Shown piece after piece: positions 1-6,702 of a stretch of DNA of 7,944 bases (position 1 is its first letter; every line of letters starts with the position of its first letter). The notes beneath the pieces are model-generated. The model was given only the letters and a program-made list of their open reading frames with translations, was not told the origin of the DNA and did no database searches. The stretch covers positions 1 through 7,944 of the forward strand of contig CATXZX010000063.1 in NCBI GenBank assembly GCA_958404085.1, in the 5' to 3' direction. Source of the stretch: an uncultured Prevotellaceae bacterium. Its GTDB lineage: Bacteria; Bacteroidota; Bacteroidia; Bacteroidales; Bacteroidaceae. Position numbers and translations under genes: made by a program.

Positions 1-629
1 CCATGTGGCAGTTTGCCCGTAAAAAACAGGTACCGATAGCCGGAAAGGATTTCAAAACCGGGCAGACGTTGATGAAGACGGTATTGGCTCCGATGTTGCG
101 TACCCGTTGTTTGGGATTGTCAGGCTGGTTCTCGACCAATATACTGGGAAACCGCGATGGCGAGGTTCTCGATGCTCCCGAAAACTTCAGGACCAAGGAG
201 GTCAGCAAACTCTCCGTTATCGAAACGATTCTCAACAAAGAAGATTATCCGGAGCTTTATTCCGATATTTACCATAAGGTTCGCATCAATTATTATCCTC
301 CCCGTAATGACAATAAAGAAGGATGGGATAATCTGGACATTTATGGTTGGATGGGACCGGATTACGGCATGCAGATAAAAGTGGATTTTCTTTGTCGGGA
401 TTCCATTCTGGCAGCTCCATTGTTGCTCGACTTGGTGTTATGTTCGGATTTGGCCGCACGCGCGGGCCGATGGGGGATACAGTCATGGTTGTCTTTCTTC
501 CTGAAAAGCCCGATGCACGATTTCGAACAGGGCGTAGAACCCGTACATGACTTATTCCAGCAATTTGTGATGTTTAAAAATGAAGTACGCCTGATGGGAG
601 GCTACGAAGCAGATGAAGAAATAGATTGA
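1..629 (+). CDS. ino1: myo-inositol-1-phosphate synthase, C-terminal part (5' end outside window)
   Basis: This enzyme converts glucose-6-phosphate to 1D-myo-inositol 3-phosphate using NAD+, in the cytoplasm; in Bacteroidetes the product is known to feed inositol phospholipid synthesis. The frame is open from the first base, and the first visible Met (base 3) is probably internal, because the family is about 400-500 residues and only 208 are seen. Counting from that Met, family motifs appear in the expected order: GKDFKTGQT (14-22), STNILGNRDG (44-53), SKLSVIETIL (68-77), a VRINYYPPRND segment (93-103) and CRDSILAAPLLLDL (131-144). These match the catalytic and tetramerisation region of the yeast Ino1 type, and the conserved lysines K18 and K69 are present. 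The N-terminal NAD-binding half is not visible. The gene ends in TGA, 92 bases before the next gene on the same strand. Identity is confident from the motifs; the lipid role is inferred from the phylum. Confidence 0.93.
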   Translation, partial: MWQFARKKQVPIAGKDFKTGQTLMKTVLAPMLRTRCLGLSGWFSTNILGNRDGEVLDAPENFRTKEVSKLSVIETILNKEDYPELYSDIYHKVRINYYPPRNDNKEGWDNLDIYGWMGPDYGMQIKVDFLCRDSILAAPLLLDLVLCSDLAARAGRWGIQSWLSFFLKSPMHDFEQGVEPVHDLFQQFVMFKNEVRLMGGYEADEEID

Positions 630-657
630 CACATTGGTTGAATAAATATGAATATAC

Positions 658-705
658 AGCGTTCCGTTACTTTCTTTTCGGATGAAGAGTGAGGAGCGGA
701 ACGCT
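658..705. other. long imperfect hairpin between ino1 and the DUF5686 gene
   Basis: Two 22-base arms (658-679 and 684-705) pair in one register around the loop GGAT. The outer nine pairs are perfect (AGCGTTCCG with CGGAACGCT). The inner thirteen contain three G-T wobbles and two mismatches (A669/G694 and T673/T690). No T tract follows the right arm, so it is not a textbook intrinsic terminator. It ends 16 bases before the ATG of the next gene, so it could attenuate read-through from ino1, affect mRNA stability or act in the leader of the downstream gene. The pairing is seen directly; the role is inferred. Confidence 0.6.
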
Positions 706-721
706 TGAAACGATATGAAGC

Positions 722-3343
722 ATGATCCGATTTTTGAGAATATGGCTGTTGTTGTTGCTGGCGCTTCCTGTGTCGGCTGGTGCGCAATATCTGGAGGGCG
801 ATGTGGTCGATGCTGAAACGGGAGAGGGGATTGCTTATGTCTATGTATTGTGTCCGGAAACAAAAACGGGCAAACAGACGGATGATAAAGGGCATTTCAA
901 GATTCCATACCAGAAAAAAATGGAAAAACTGACGTTCTCGTGTGTCGGCTATAAACGGAAAACCGTAAAGGTAGATGTTCCGGGCAAACCGATCCTCATG
1001 AAGTTGGAAATGGATGCTCGGCTTATGAAAGAGGTAGGTGTCACGACAAAGAAAAAGAAGTACAAACGGAAAGACAATCCAGCAGTTCTATTGATGCGTA
1101 AGGTCATTGCGGCCAAATCGTTGACCGATCTTTCGAATCTTGACTATTATCAATACCGGAAATATCAGAAGTTCAATTTTGCTATCAACGACTTTACACC
1201 GAAAGTGTTCGAGGAAGGGCGTTTTAAGAAGATGCCGTTTCTGAAAAAGTATGTTGTACGCGATGAAGCAACGGGCAAGTTGACACTTCCGGTCATGGTG
1301 GACGAAACGTTGACCGATCATTTGTATCGGAAAAATCCCCAGTCGAAAAAAAGTATTGTGCAGGGCCACCGTTCGAAGGGACTCAACGAATGGTTTAGTA
1401 CGGGCGATATCATGAATGTCATGTTGCAGGATTGTTTTGAGGACGTCAATATTTATGATAACATGGTCCGCTTGCTCCGGAATCAGTTCGTAAGTCCCAT
1501 ATCGAGTACCCAGGCTATCAGTTTCTACCGTTATTTTATTGCAGACACTGTGATGGTTGGAAACGATAGGTGTATAGAAGTTTCTTTTACGCCGAATAAT
1601 TCCCAGGACTTCGGTTTTACCGGAAGCCTCTATATCATGGCCGATTCCACCTATCGTGTCCGTAAGGTTGAAATGGGTGTTCCGTATCATTCCGGGATAA
1701 ATTTTGTCGACAACATGCATCTGGTACAGGAGTTTACCGAACTTCCTACCGGAGAGTACGTACTTCTTTATGACGAGATGCAGGTCCAGCTCGAATTATT
1801 GGAATTTCTGACAAAATTTCAAGTCCGTCGAACTACGCGTTACAGCGATTATGCTTTTGACAGCATACCCGAAAACCGACTGAACTGGCTCGGCGATAAA
1901 AAAACGGCTCCTGATGCCATGCTTCGTACGGATTCATTTTGGGAAAAAGAGCGTCCGTTGCCGCTTACGAAGTCGGAAACTTCCATCAACAGTTTTCTGA
2001 AGGATATGGAAGCCATGAAGGGTTTCAATCTTGCCTTGTTTGTCGTCAAAGCCTTTGTCGAAAATTTTGTCGAAACATCGAAGAATCCCGAAAAACCGAG
2101 TAAAATCGATATCGGACCGGTAAATACCATCGTTTCACATAACCAGATAGACGGTTTCCGCTTGCGTGCCAGTGCGCAGACCACGGCCAATCTGGATCCT
2201 CATCTGTTTGCCCGTGGCTATGTGGCTTACGGTTTCAAGGACCATCGTTGGAAAGGATTGGGCGAACTGACTTATTCTTTGAACAAGAAGGCCTATCTGC
2301 CGCGTGAGTTTCCTGTCCATAATCTGACCCTTACGGGGCAGTACGATGTGATGGCACCGTCCGACAAAATCCTTCCTACTGACAAAGACAATGTGTTTAC
2401 TTCGTTCAAATGGACAACGGTCGATTTGATGAGCTACGTGAAACGCATGTCGCTGAAGTACTACCGTCAATGGGCCAACGGCCTGCGCCTGACGGCCGTC
2501 TTGAAGCATGAACGCGACGAACCTACCGGCAAATTGTCCTATGAGTCACTGAACGGAAGCCTGTTACCCTCACGGAATATCCGACAGGCGGGAATGAAAG
2601 AACTGGTGACAAACGATTTTACACTGGGTTTGCAGTATCAGCCCGGCGCATCCTATATAAACACGAAGCAGCGGCGTGTGACGGTTAACAAGGATGCTCC
2701 GGTTTTCTCACTATCCCATACAATAGGATGGCGTGGCCTGGGAAACGGCGATTACACCTATAACTATACGGAATTGGGAGTTTACAAGCGTTTTTTCCTA
2801 TCCGCTTACGGACGTCTGAACATGCACCTGCGCGGTGGGATACAATGGAACCAAGTACCTTTCCCCTTGTTGATAACCCCTCCGTCAAACTTGTCGTACA
2901 TCAAACAGGAGGGAATGTTCAATCTCATTAACAATATGGAGTTTATGAGCGACCGGTTTGCTTCTCTCACGCTTTCCTGGGAACCGAACGGGTGGTTCTT
3001 CAACCGTATTCCGCTGTTGCGGAAGTTGAAGTGGCGCGAATATGTGGCTTACAATACCTATTGGGGGACTTTGACGAAGAAAAACAATCCGATGCTGGAA
3101 CAAAACCGCTTGAATGATAAACTGTTCTATTTTCCGGGCCATTTCGTTGGAACGGACGTTTTCCGGTTTAGCAGTCGTCCGCTTGATCCCGATGTCCCTT
3201 ATATGGAATGGGTTGTCGGCATACACAACATATTTAAAATATTGTGTATCGATTATGTCCATCGGGTAAATTATCGGGATAAAACGGCTAATTACGATGT
3301 ACATAGGTGGGGAGTCCGGATAAAACTGGATTTCACATTCTGA
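722..3343 (+). CDS. DUF5686 outer-membrane protein with carboxypeptidase-like regulatory domain
   Basis: This is an 873-residue exported protein of a large Bacteroidetes family whose function is unknown. Residues 1-21 form a signal peptide: a basic start (MIRFLR), a Leu-rich core and a likely cut after AGA. Residues about 23-95 form a carboxypeptidase-D-regulatory-like beta sandwich, with GDVVDAETGEGIAYVYV, the TDDKGHFKI turn and FSCVGYKRKTV, as in the N-terminal domains of many TonB-dependent receptors. A basic linker (KKKKYKRKDNP, about 110-120) leads into the DUF5686 region. The C-terminal half is rich in alternating aromatic and polar strands and the protein ends in Phe (IKLDFTF), typical of outer-membrane beta-barrels. 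The ATG at 722 is chosen because it gives an intact signal peptide; the ATG at 715 is out of frame. It follows ino1 by 92 bases and is closed by its own terminator. The family call is strong; barrel topology is an inference, and no substrate can be named. Confidence 0.88.
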   Translation: MIRFLRIWLLLLLALPVSAGAQYLEGDVVDAETGEGIAYVYVLCPETKTGKQTDDKGHFKIPYQKKMEKLTFSCVGYKRKTVKVDVPGKPILMKLEMDARLMKEVGVTTKKKKYKRKDNPAVLLMRKVIAAKSLTDLSNLDYYQYRKYQKFNFAINDFTPKVFEEGRFKKMPFLKKYVVRDEATGKLTLPVMVDETLTDHLYRKNPQSKKSIVQGHRSKGLNEWFSTGDIMNVMLQDCFEDVNIYDNMVRLLRNQFVSPISSTQAISFYRYFIADTVMVGNDRCIEVSFTPNNSQDFGFTGSLYIMADSTYRVRKVEMGVPYHSGINFVDNMHLVQEFTELPTGEYVLLYDEMQVQLELLEFLTKFQVRRTTRYSDYAFDSIPENRLNWLGDKKTAPDAMLRTDSFWEKERPLPLTKSETSINSFLKDMEAMKGFNLALFVVKAFVENFVETSKNPEKPSKIDIGPVNTIVSHNQIDGFRLRASAQTTANLDPHLFARGYVAYGFKDHRWKGLGELTYSLNKKAYLPREFPVHNLTLTGQYDVMAPSDKILPTDKDNVFTSFKWTTVDLMSYVKRMSLKYYRQWANGLRLTAVLKHERDEPTGKLSYESLNGSLLPSRNIRQAGMKELVTNDFTLGLQYQPGASYINTKQRRVTVNKDAPVFSLSHTIGWRGLGNGDYTYNYTELGVYKRFFLSAYGRLNMHLRGGIQWNQVPFPLLITPPSNLSYIKQEGMFNLINNMEFMSDRFASLTLSWEPNGWFFNRIPLLRKLKWREYVAYNTYWGTLTKKNNPMLEQNRLNDKLFYFPGHFVGTDVFRFSSRPLDPDVPYMEWVVGIHNIFKILCIDYVHRVNYRDKTANYDVHRWGVRIKLDFTF

Positions 3344-3365
3344 GCATAATGTCTGTCTCATTTTT

Positions 3366-3405
3366 AAACAGCGGCCCGGTTTTTAAAAATATCGGGCCGC
3401 TGTTT
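3366..3405. terminator. intrinsic terminator after the DUF5686 gene
   Basis: A perfect 13-bp GC-rich inverted repeat (AAACAGCGGCCCG at 3366-3378, CGGGCCGCTGTTT at 3393-3405) encloses a 14-base AT-rich loop and begins 22 bases after the TGA. The A-rich start and T-rich end of the stem supply short U runs on both strands, so it could work in either direction. It separates the DUF5686 gene from the sigma-54-type regulator operon. Confidence 0.85.
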
Positions 3406-3500
3406 GCATTTGGAACCTGCGTGGAAAATACAAATACGGATTGAAACTTCGAAAAAACAAAAAACAACAGGAAATCGGTGTAGAACTGCCGAAAAAGTTG

Positions 3501-3508
3501 TAATTTTG
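3501..3508 (+). promoter_or_regulatory. candidate Bacteroidetes -7 element for the regulator operon
   Basis: TAATTTTG matches the Bacteroidetes housekeeping -7 consensus TAnnTTTG exactly and lies 18 bases before the ATG at 3527, downstream of the terminator. No good TTTG or TTG -33 element lies 19-21 bases upstream; the region there is A-rich. Transcription from here would give a leader of only about ten bases. The identical octamer occurs before the iron-sulphur gene (6623-6630). Confidence 0.45.
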
Positions 3509-3526
3509 ACTGCAAATTACGGACTT

Positions 3527-4708
3527 ATGGATGAATCTTTGTTGCAGCGCGTAAAACAGCGGTATGGAATTGTGGGTAATTACGAGGGGATAAACCGAGC
3601 TTTGGATGTTGCCCTTCAGGTTGCCATGACCGATCTGTCAGTGCTCATTACAGGAGAGAACGGTGTGGGAAAAGAAGTTTTTCCACGTATCATTCATGAA
3701 CACAGTGCGCGAAAAGGGAAAAAATATTTTGCTGTCAATTGCGGTTCCATTCCCGAGGGAACCATCGATTCCGAGCTTTTCGGTCATGAGAAAGGTGCTT
3801 CTACCGGTGCGATCGGAGAGCGGGAGGGATATTTCGGCGTGGCTAACGGAGGTACGCTTTTTCTGGATGAAGTCGGTGAGTTGCCGTTGTCTACACAGGC
3901 CCGTCTGTTGCGTGTGCTGGAGACAGGCGAATACATCCGTGTAGGTTCGAGTGATGTTCGGAAAACGAACGTCCGTATCGTTGCTGCTACGAATGTAAAC
4001 ATGACGAAGGCCATTAGCGAAGGACGTTTTCGTGAAGACCTTTATTACAGGTTGAACACAATTCCCGTAGCAATCCCTCCGTTGCGAGACAGGGGTGACG
4101 ATATTGTATTGTTGTTCCGTAAATTTGCGCTCGAGATGAGCGAAAAGTACAAGATGCCGGCCATACGGCTCACCGAAGAGGCCAAACGCAAGTTGATGGC
4201 CTATTCGTGGCCCGGCAATGTGCGGCAGTTGAAAAACATTACCGAGAATATGTCTGTGACCTCTGAGGAACGCGAGATAACTCCTGAAATAGTGGCCCGT
4301 TATATTCCAGAGGAAACGCATACCAACCAGCTTGTGATGCGAAAGGAGAGCCCTGCTTCTCATAGTTTTGAGAATGAACGCGAAATACTCTATCAGATAT
4401 TGTTCGACTTGCGACGGGACGTGACGGAACTCAAGAAGTTGGTAAACGAGCAGAAGCATAGCGAAGTACAGACAGAGACACCCTCCCCCGTCACACTGTA
4501 TCCATCTGTACCGGCAACGGTACGTCCGGACGATTTCCAGGATACCGAGGAATACATCGAGGAATCCTTGTCGTTGGGAGATTTGGAACGCGAGATGATT
4601 CGCCGTGCATTGGAGAAAAACCATGGACGGCGTAAGAATGCAGCGCGGGATCTGGATATTTCGGAACGTACTTTATATCGTAAAATAAAAGAGTATGGTC
4701 TGGAATAG
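3527..4708 (+). CDS. sigma-54-type AAA+ transcriptional regulator without receiver domain (GASTGA loop variant)
   Basis: This 393-residue cytoplasmic protein belongs to the bacterial enhancer-binding family, which uses ATP hydrolysis to open RNA polymerase-sigma-54 promoters. The AAA+ domain (about 15-240) has Walker A GENGVGKE (43-50), the loop GHEKGASTGA (86-95), Walker B TLFLDE (110-115), sensor I RIVAATN (150-156), FREDLYYRLN (168-177) and sensor II WPGNVRQLKN (228-237). A charged linker with a possible short coiled coil (about 282-310) leads to a Fis-type helix-turn-helix (about 351-393). Only about 14 residues precede the AAA+ domain, so there is no receiver, GAF or PAS sensor, as in PspF. 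Position 92 of the GAFTGA loop is Ser instead of Phe; Phe is the residue that contacts sigma-54. The ATG at 3527 is preferred over an upstream in-frame TTG at 3404, because that extension would begin inside the terminator and resembles no domain. The 3' end overlaps lptE by 14 bases. Target genes cannot be read from the window. Confidence 0.9.
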   Translation: MDESLLQRVKQRYGIVGNYEGINRALDVALQVAMTDLSVLITGENGVGKEVFPRIIHEHSARKGKKYFAVNCGSIPEGTIDSELFGHEKGASTGAIGEREGYFGVANGGTLFLDEVGELPLSTQARLLRVLETGEYIRVGSSDVRKTNVRIVAATNVNMTKAISEGRFREDLYYRLNTIPVAIPPLRDRGDDIVLLFRKFALEMSEKYKMPAIRLTEEAKRKLMAYSWPGNVRQLKNITENMSVTSEEREITPEIVARYIPEETHTNQLVMRKESPASHSFENEREILYQILFDLRRDVTELKKLVNEQKHSEVQTETPSPVTLYPSVPATVRPDDFQDTEEYIEESLSLGDLEREMIRRALEKNHGRRKNAARDLDISERTLYRKIKEYGLE

Positions 4709-5216
4709 AAAGACGTTTTCTGATTTTTTCGTCATTTGTTCGATGTTGTTGTCGTGTGTGGCATGCAGCGTATCGTACCGTTTCAACGGCGCATCCATTA
4801 ATTATGACAAGATAAAGACCATACAGATTGCAGATTTTCCGATTCGTTCTGCATACGTATGGGCTCCGATGCGTGCCATGTTCAATAATACGCTTCAGGA
4901 TACTTATGCCAACCAGACACGTCTGCGTTTTGTCAAACGGAACGGCGATTTGCAACTTGCAGGCGAGATTGTCGGTTATGACCAGTTCAACAAGGCTATT
5001 ACGGCTGACGGCCATTCTTCGCAGACACAGCTTAAAATGACGGTGAACGTCCGGTTTGTCAATACGAAGGACAAGACGCAGTTTGAACGCCGTTTTTCGG
5101 CTACGGCCGAATATGACTCTTCGCGTCAATTGACCGATGTACAGGAGGAACTTGTCACACAGATGATAAAGGACATAACGGACCAAATTTTTAATGCGAC
5201 GGTTGCTAATTGGTAA
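4695..5216 (+). CDS. lptE: LptE-family LPS-assembly lipoprotein
   Basis: LptE is the outer-membrane lipoprotein that plugs the LptD barrel and helps insert lipopolysaccharide into the outer leaflet. This 173-residue protein has a lipoprotein signal: basic start (MVWNRK), hydrophobic core FFVICSMLLS and a cysteine region SCVAC. The acylated residue is either C21 (LLSC) or C24 (CVAC); C24 sits just before SYRFNGASI (27-35), a signature of Bacteroidetes LptE. The remainder shows the expected alpha/beta pattern, with a central amphipathic helix (about 57-72), paired strands (LQLAGEIVGYDQ and LKMTVNVRFVNT) and a C-terminal helix (about 145-166). Its length is normal for the family. The ATG lies inside the end of the regulator gene (14-base overlap), so translation is probably coupled. 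The TPR gene starts 8 bases downstream. Confidence 0.87.
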   Translation: MVWNRKTFSDFFVICSMLLSCVACSVSYRFNGASINYDKIKTIQIADFPIRSAYVWAPMRAMFNNTLQDTYANQTRLRFVKRNGDLQLAGEIVGYDQFNKAITADGHSSQTQLKMTVNVRFVNTKDKTQFERRFSATAEYDSSRQLTDVQEELVTQMIKDITDQIFNATVANW

Positions 5217-5224
5217 AGTGAGAT

Positions 5225-5959
5225 ATGGATAGAACAGTAGATTTGGTCCGGAATACGGAATGTTTGAACCGTGATACGTTGCATGAATTGCGTACGTTGC
5301 TCGCACAGTATCCATATTATCAGACGGCCCGTTTGCTTTATCTGCAGAATCTTTTTTTGCTACATGATGCCTCTTTCGGCGATGAATTGCGTAAGGCTGC
5401 TCTCTATGTGAGCGACAGGCGCGTGTTGTTCCAAATGGTGGAAGGGAAAAATTACGAACTGGTAGTCCGGAAACCGAATGATGCCCAAAAGAAAAAAAAT
5501 ACGGCCGACCGTACAACAACCCTGATAGACAATTTCCTGATGACCTTGCCGGATGAGGAGCAACCCAAACGCAAACTGACGCTGGCCGATGCAACGACGG
5601 ATTATGCGGCTTATCTGTTGCAGATGGATGATCTGGAGGAATCAAAGAGTACTTCATCTTCCAGAGAACAGGACTTGATAGATGACTTTATCGAAAAAAG
5701 CCCCGAGCGTATCGTGTTACAGGACACTCCCGAGTATGTCCCCGAGGTTCCGATGGCTACGGATGGCGACGAGGAAAATGACGAAGAAGACTATTTTACC
5801 GAGACTTTGGCGAAAATCTATATAAAACAGGAGCGTTATGAGAAAGCGATTGAAATTATACGCAAATTAAGTTTGAATTATCCAAAAAAAAATAGTTACT
5901 TTGCAGACCAAATACGTTTCTTAGAGAAATTAGTAATCAATAACAAAAATAAAAAGTAG
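5225..5959 (+). CDS. TPR-containing protein of the lptE-secG operon, function unknown
   Basis: This 244-residue protein has no signal peptide or membrane segment, so it is probably cytoplasmic. The N-terminal part (about 1-82) is helical and TPR-like, with LRTLLAQYPYYQTARLLYLQNL (22-43) and DELRKAALYVSDRRVLFQMV (53-72). The middle (about 83-188) is charged and probably flexible, with an acidic stretch DGDEENDEED (180-189). A clear single TPR lies near the C-terminus: ETLAKIYIKQERYEKAIEIIRKLSLNYP (193-220). The motif LIDxF occurs twice (LIDNFL 100-105 and LIDDFI 151-156). Proteins of this form commonly sit between lptE and secG in Bacteroidales; no function is established that I know of. The gene sits 8 bases after lptE and 7 before secG, and its 3' end contains a probable promoter for secG and a run of nine A (5884-5892). 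Confidence 0.85.
   Translation: MDRTVDLVRNTECLNRDTLHELRTLLAQYPYYQTARLLYLQNLFLLHDASFGDELRKAALYVSDRRVLFQMVEGKNYELVVRKPNDAQKKKNTADRTTTLIDNFLMTLPDEEQPKRKLTLADATTDYAAYLLQMDDLEESKSTSSSREQDLIDDFIEKSPERIVLQDTPEYVPEVPMATDGDEENDEEDYFTETLAKIYIKQERYEKAIEIIRKLSLNYPKKNSYFADQIRFLEKLVINNKNKK
5872..5903 (+). promoter_or_regulatory. probable internal promoter for secG
   Basis: A -33 element TTTG (5872-5875) is followed, after exactly 20 bases, by TTACTTTG (5896-5903) and then C. This matches the Bacteroidetes housekeeping promoter TTTG-N19-21-TAnnTTTG with one mismatch (T for A at the second base of the -7 box). The spacer includes a run of nine A. It lies in the last 30 codons of the TPR gene and would start transcription near 5910, giving secG a leader of roughly 55-60 bases. 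This is the best two-part promoter match I found in the window; activity is inferred. Confidence 0.6.
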
Positions 5960-5966
5960 AATTACG

Positions 5967-6356
5967 ATGTACACAGTATTAGTCGTTTTGATGGTAATCG
6001 CATCTTTGTTGATGTGCTTCATTGTGCTGATTCAGGAATCTAAAGGTGGAGGATTGGCTTCCAGTTTTTCTTCGTCCAATCAGATAATGGGTGTGCGCAA
6101 GACAACGGATTTAATTGAAAAAATAACATGGTCGTTGGCTATCATGCTGGTTGTCCTGAGTGTGTTGTCTTCTTATTTCATACCGAAGGCGGTTACGGAG
6201 AGGTCTGTTATCATGAAAGATAACATCACGGTTCCGGCCCTTCCGGCTGCTCCTAAGAACAATGCGACACCGGTTCAGCAGGCTACCCCACAACAGGCTC
6301 CGGCTGCCGCACAGCCGGCTCAGGAAGGTAACGCCGCTCCTGCTCCTCAAGATTAA
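5967..6356 (+). CDS. secG: SecG, preprotein translocase subunit
   Basis: SecG is the small accessory subunit of the SecYEG channel and aids SecA-driven export across the inner membrane. This 129-residue protein has two membrane helices (about 2-22 and 53-72) joined by the family's conserved loop, IVLIQESKGGGLASSFSSSN (19-38), then MGVRKTTDLIEKITW (41-55). After the second helix a tail of about 50 residues is rich in Ala, Pro and Gln (for example APAAAQPAQ, 111-119) and is probably disordered; such tails are common in Bacteroidetes SecG and absent from E. coli SecG. The ATG follows an A-rich stretch without a clear Shine-Dalgarno site, which is normal for the phylum. It is the last gene of the operon, 7 bases after the TPR gene, and probably also has its own promoter inside that gene. 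A strong terminator starts 30 bases after the stop. Confidence 0.95.
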   Translation: MYTVLVVLMVIASLLMCFIVLIQESKGGGLASSFSSSNQIMGVRKTTDLIEKITWSLAIMLVVLSVLSSYFIPKAVTERSVIMKDNITVPALPAAPKNNATPVQQATPQQAPAAAQPAQEGNAAPAPQD

Positions 6357-6386
6357 AAGAGGTAAATGATACATGAATGTATGATA

Positions 6387-6418
6387 AAAAGGATTGGTTC
6401 CAGTGGATCAATCCTTTT
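6387..6418. terminator. intrinsic terminator after secG
   Basis: A 14-bp stem (6387-6400 with 6405-6418) closes a CAGT tetraloop. The outer ten pairs are perfect (AAAAGGATTG with CAATCCTTTT); the inner four include two G-T wobbles. The right arm ends in TTTT followed by ATACATT, and the left arm begins with A's, so it may stop transcription in both directions. It ends the regulator-lptE-TPR-secG operon. Confidence 0.88.
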
Positions 6419-6702
6419 ATACATTCTTTGAATGGTTGAAGTACGTGGCATTTATAAGCCTGTCGATATATAGAAGTTGGGCATTGAATGTTTTTGAGGT
6501 AAGACGGCCGGATTAACAGTTTTTGTCGGATGCGGTACGTTGGATGGAATCGTTGAATATGAAAACCGTAATAAGGTGAAGTATATAGGTAAAATGTATA
6601 CTTTTCATAGAGGTTTTGTTTATAATTTTGCTGTTGAAAAATTGGCTTGGTCGTGAACCGGCATGAGTTTGATTGAAAGTTGTATAGAAAAAGATAAATC
6701 TT
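6419..6702 (+). other. intergenic leader before the iron-sulphur gene
   Basis: About 280 AT-rich bases without a supportable gene. Short open frames here on either strand are mostly extensions of shadows of the downstream gene and show no recognisable protein features. Nothing resembles a tRNA. Besides the promoter-like octamer at 6623-6630 I see only weak short inverted repeats (for example GTATA/TATAC around 6584-6601). The long leader leaves room for regulation of the downstream redox gene, but no known riboswitch or operator was recognised. Confidence 0.5.
6623..6630 (+). promoter_or_regulatory. candidate -7 element for the iron-sulphur gene
   Basis: TAATTTTG followed by C is an exact match to TAnnTTTG. 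The best upstream partner is a TTTT at 6602-6605, 17 bases away, which is closer than the usual 19-21, so the -33 part is weak. A start near 6637 would give a leader of about 65 bases before the ATG at 6703. A second near-match, TACTTTTC, lies at 6599-6606. Confidence 0.4.

Noticed and set aside
722..3343. The DUF5686 protein as a TonB-dependent receptor (SusC-like), given its regulatory-like N-terminal domain and aromatic strands.
   Set aside because: No plug domain or TonB box is visible between the N-terminal domain and the rest, and the body fits DUF5686 instead.
3404..3526. An N-terminal extension of the AAA+ regulator from a TTG at 3404.
   Set aside because: It would start inside the right arm of the terminator, contains the candidate -7 promoter box, and encodes a sequence resembling no domain. 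The ATG at 3527 begins a normal family N-terminus.
3638..4624. A 328-codon open frame on the minus strand opposite the AAA+ domain.
   Set aside because: It is antisense to a strongly conserved domain and has no protein-family features of its own.
4491..5657. A 388-codon open frame on the minus strand across the regulator, lptE and TPR genes.
   Set aside because: Its product has no recognisable domain and runs antisense through three well-supported genes; it is a by-product of their codon use.
6446..6460. A sigma-54 promoter-like site (TGGCAT and a GC) before the iron-sulphur gene, tempting because a sigma-54-type regulator is nearby.
   Set aside because: The spacing between GG and GC is one base short and the TT before GC is missing, so it fails the -24/-12 consensus.
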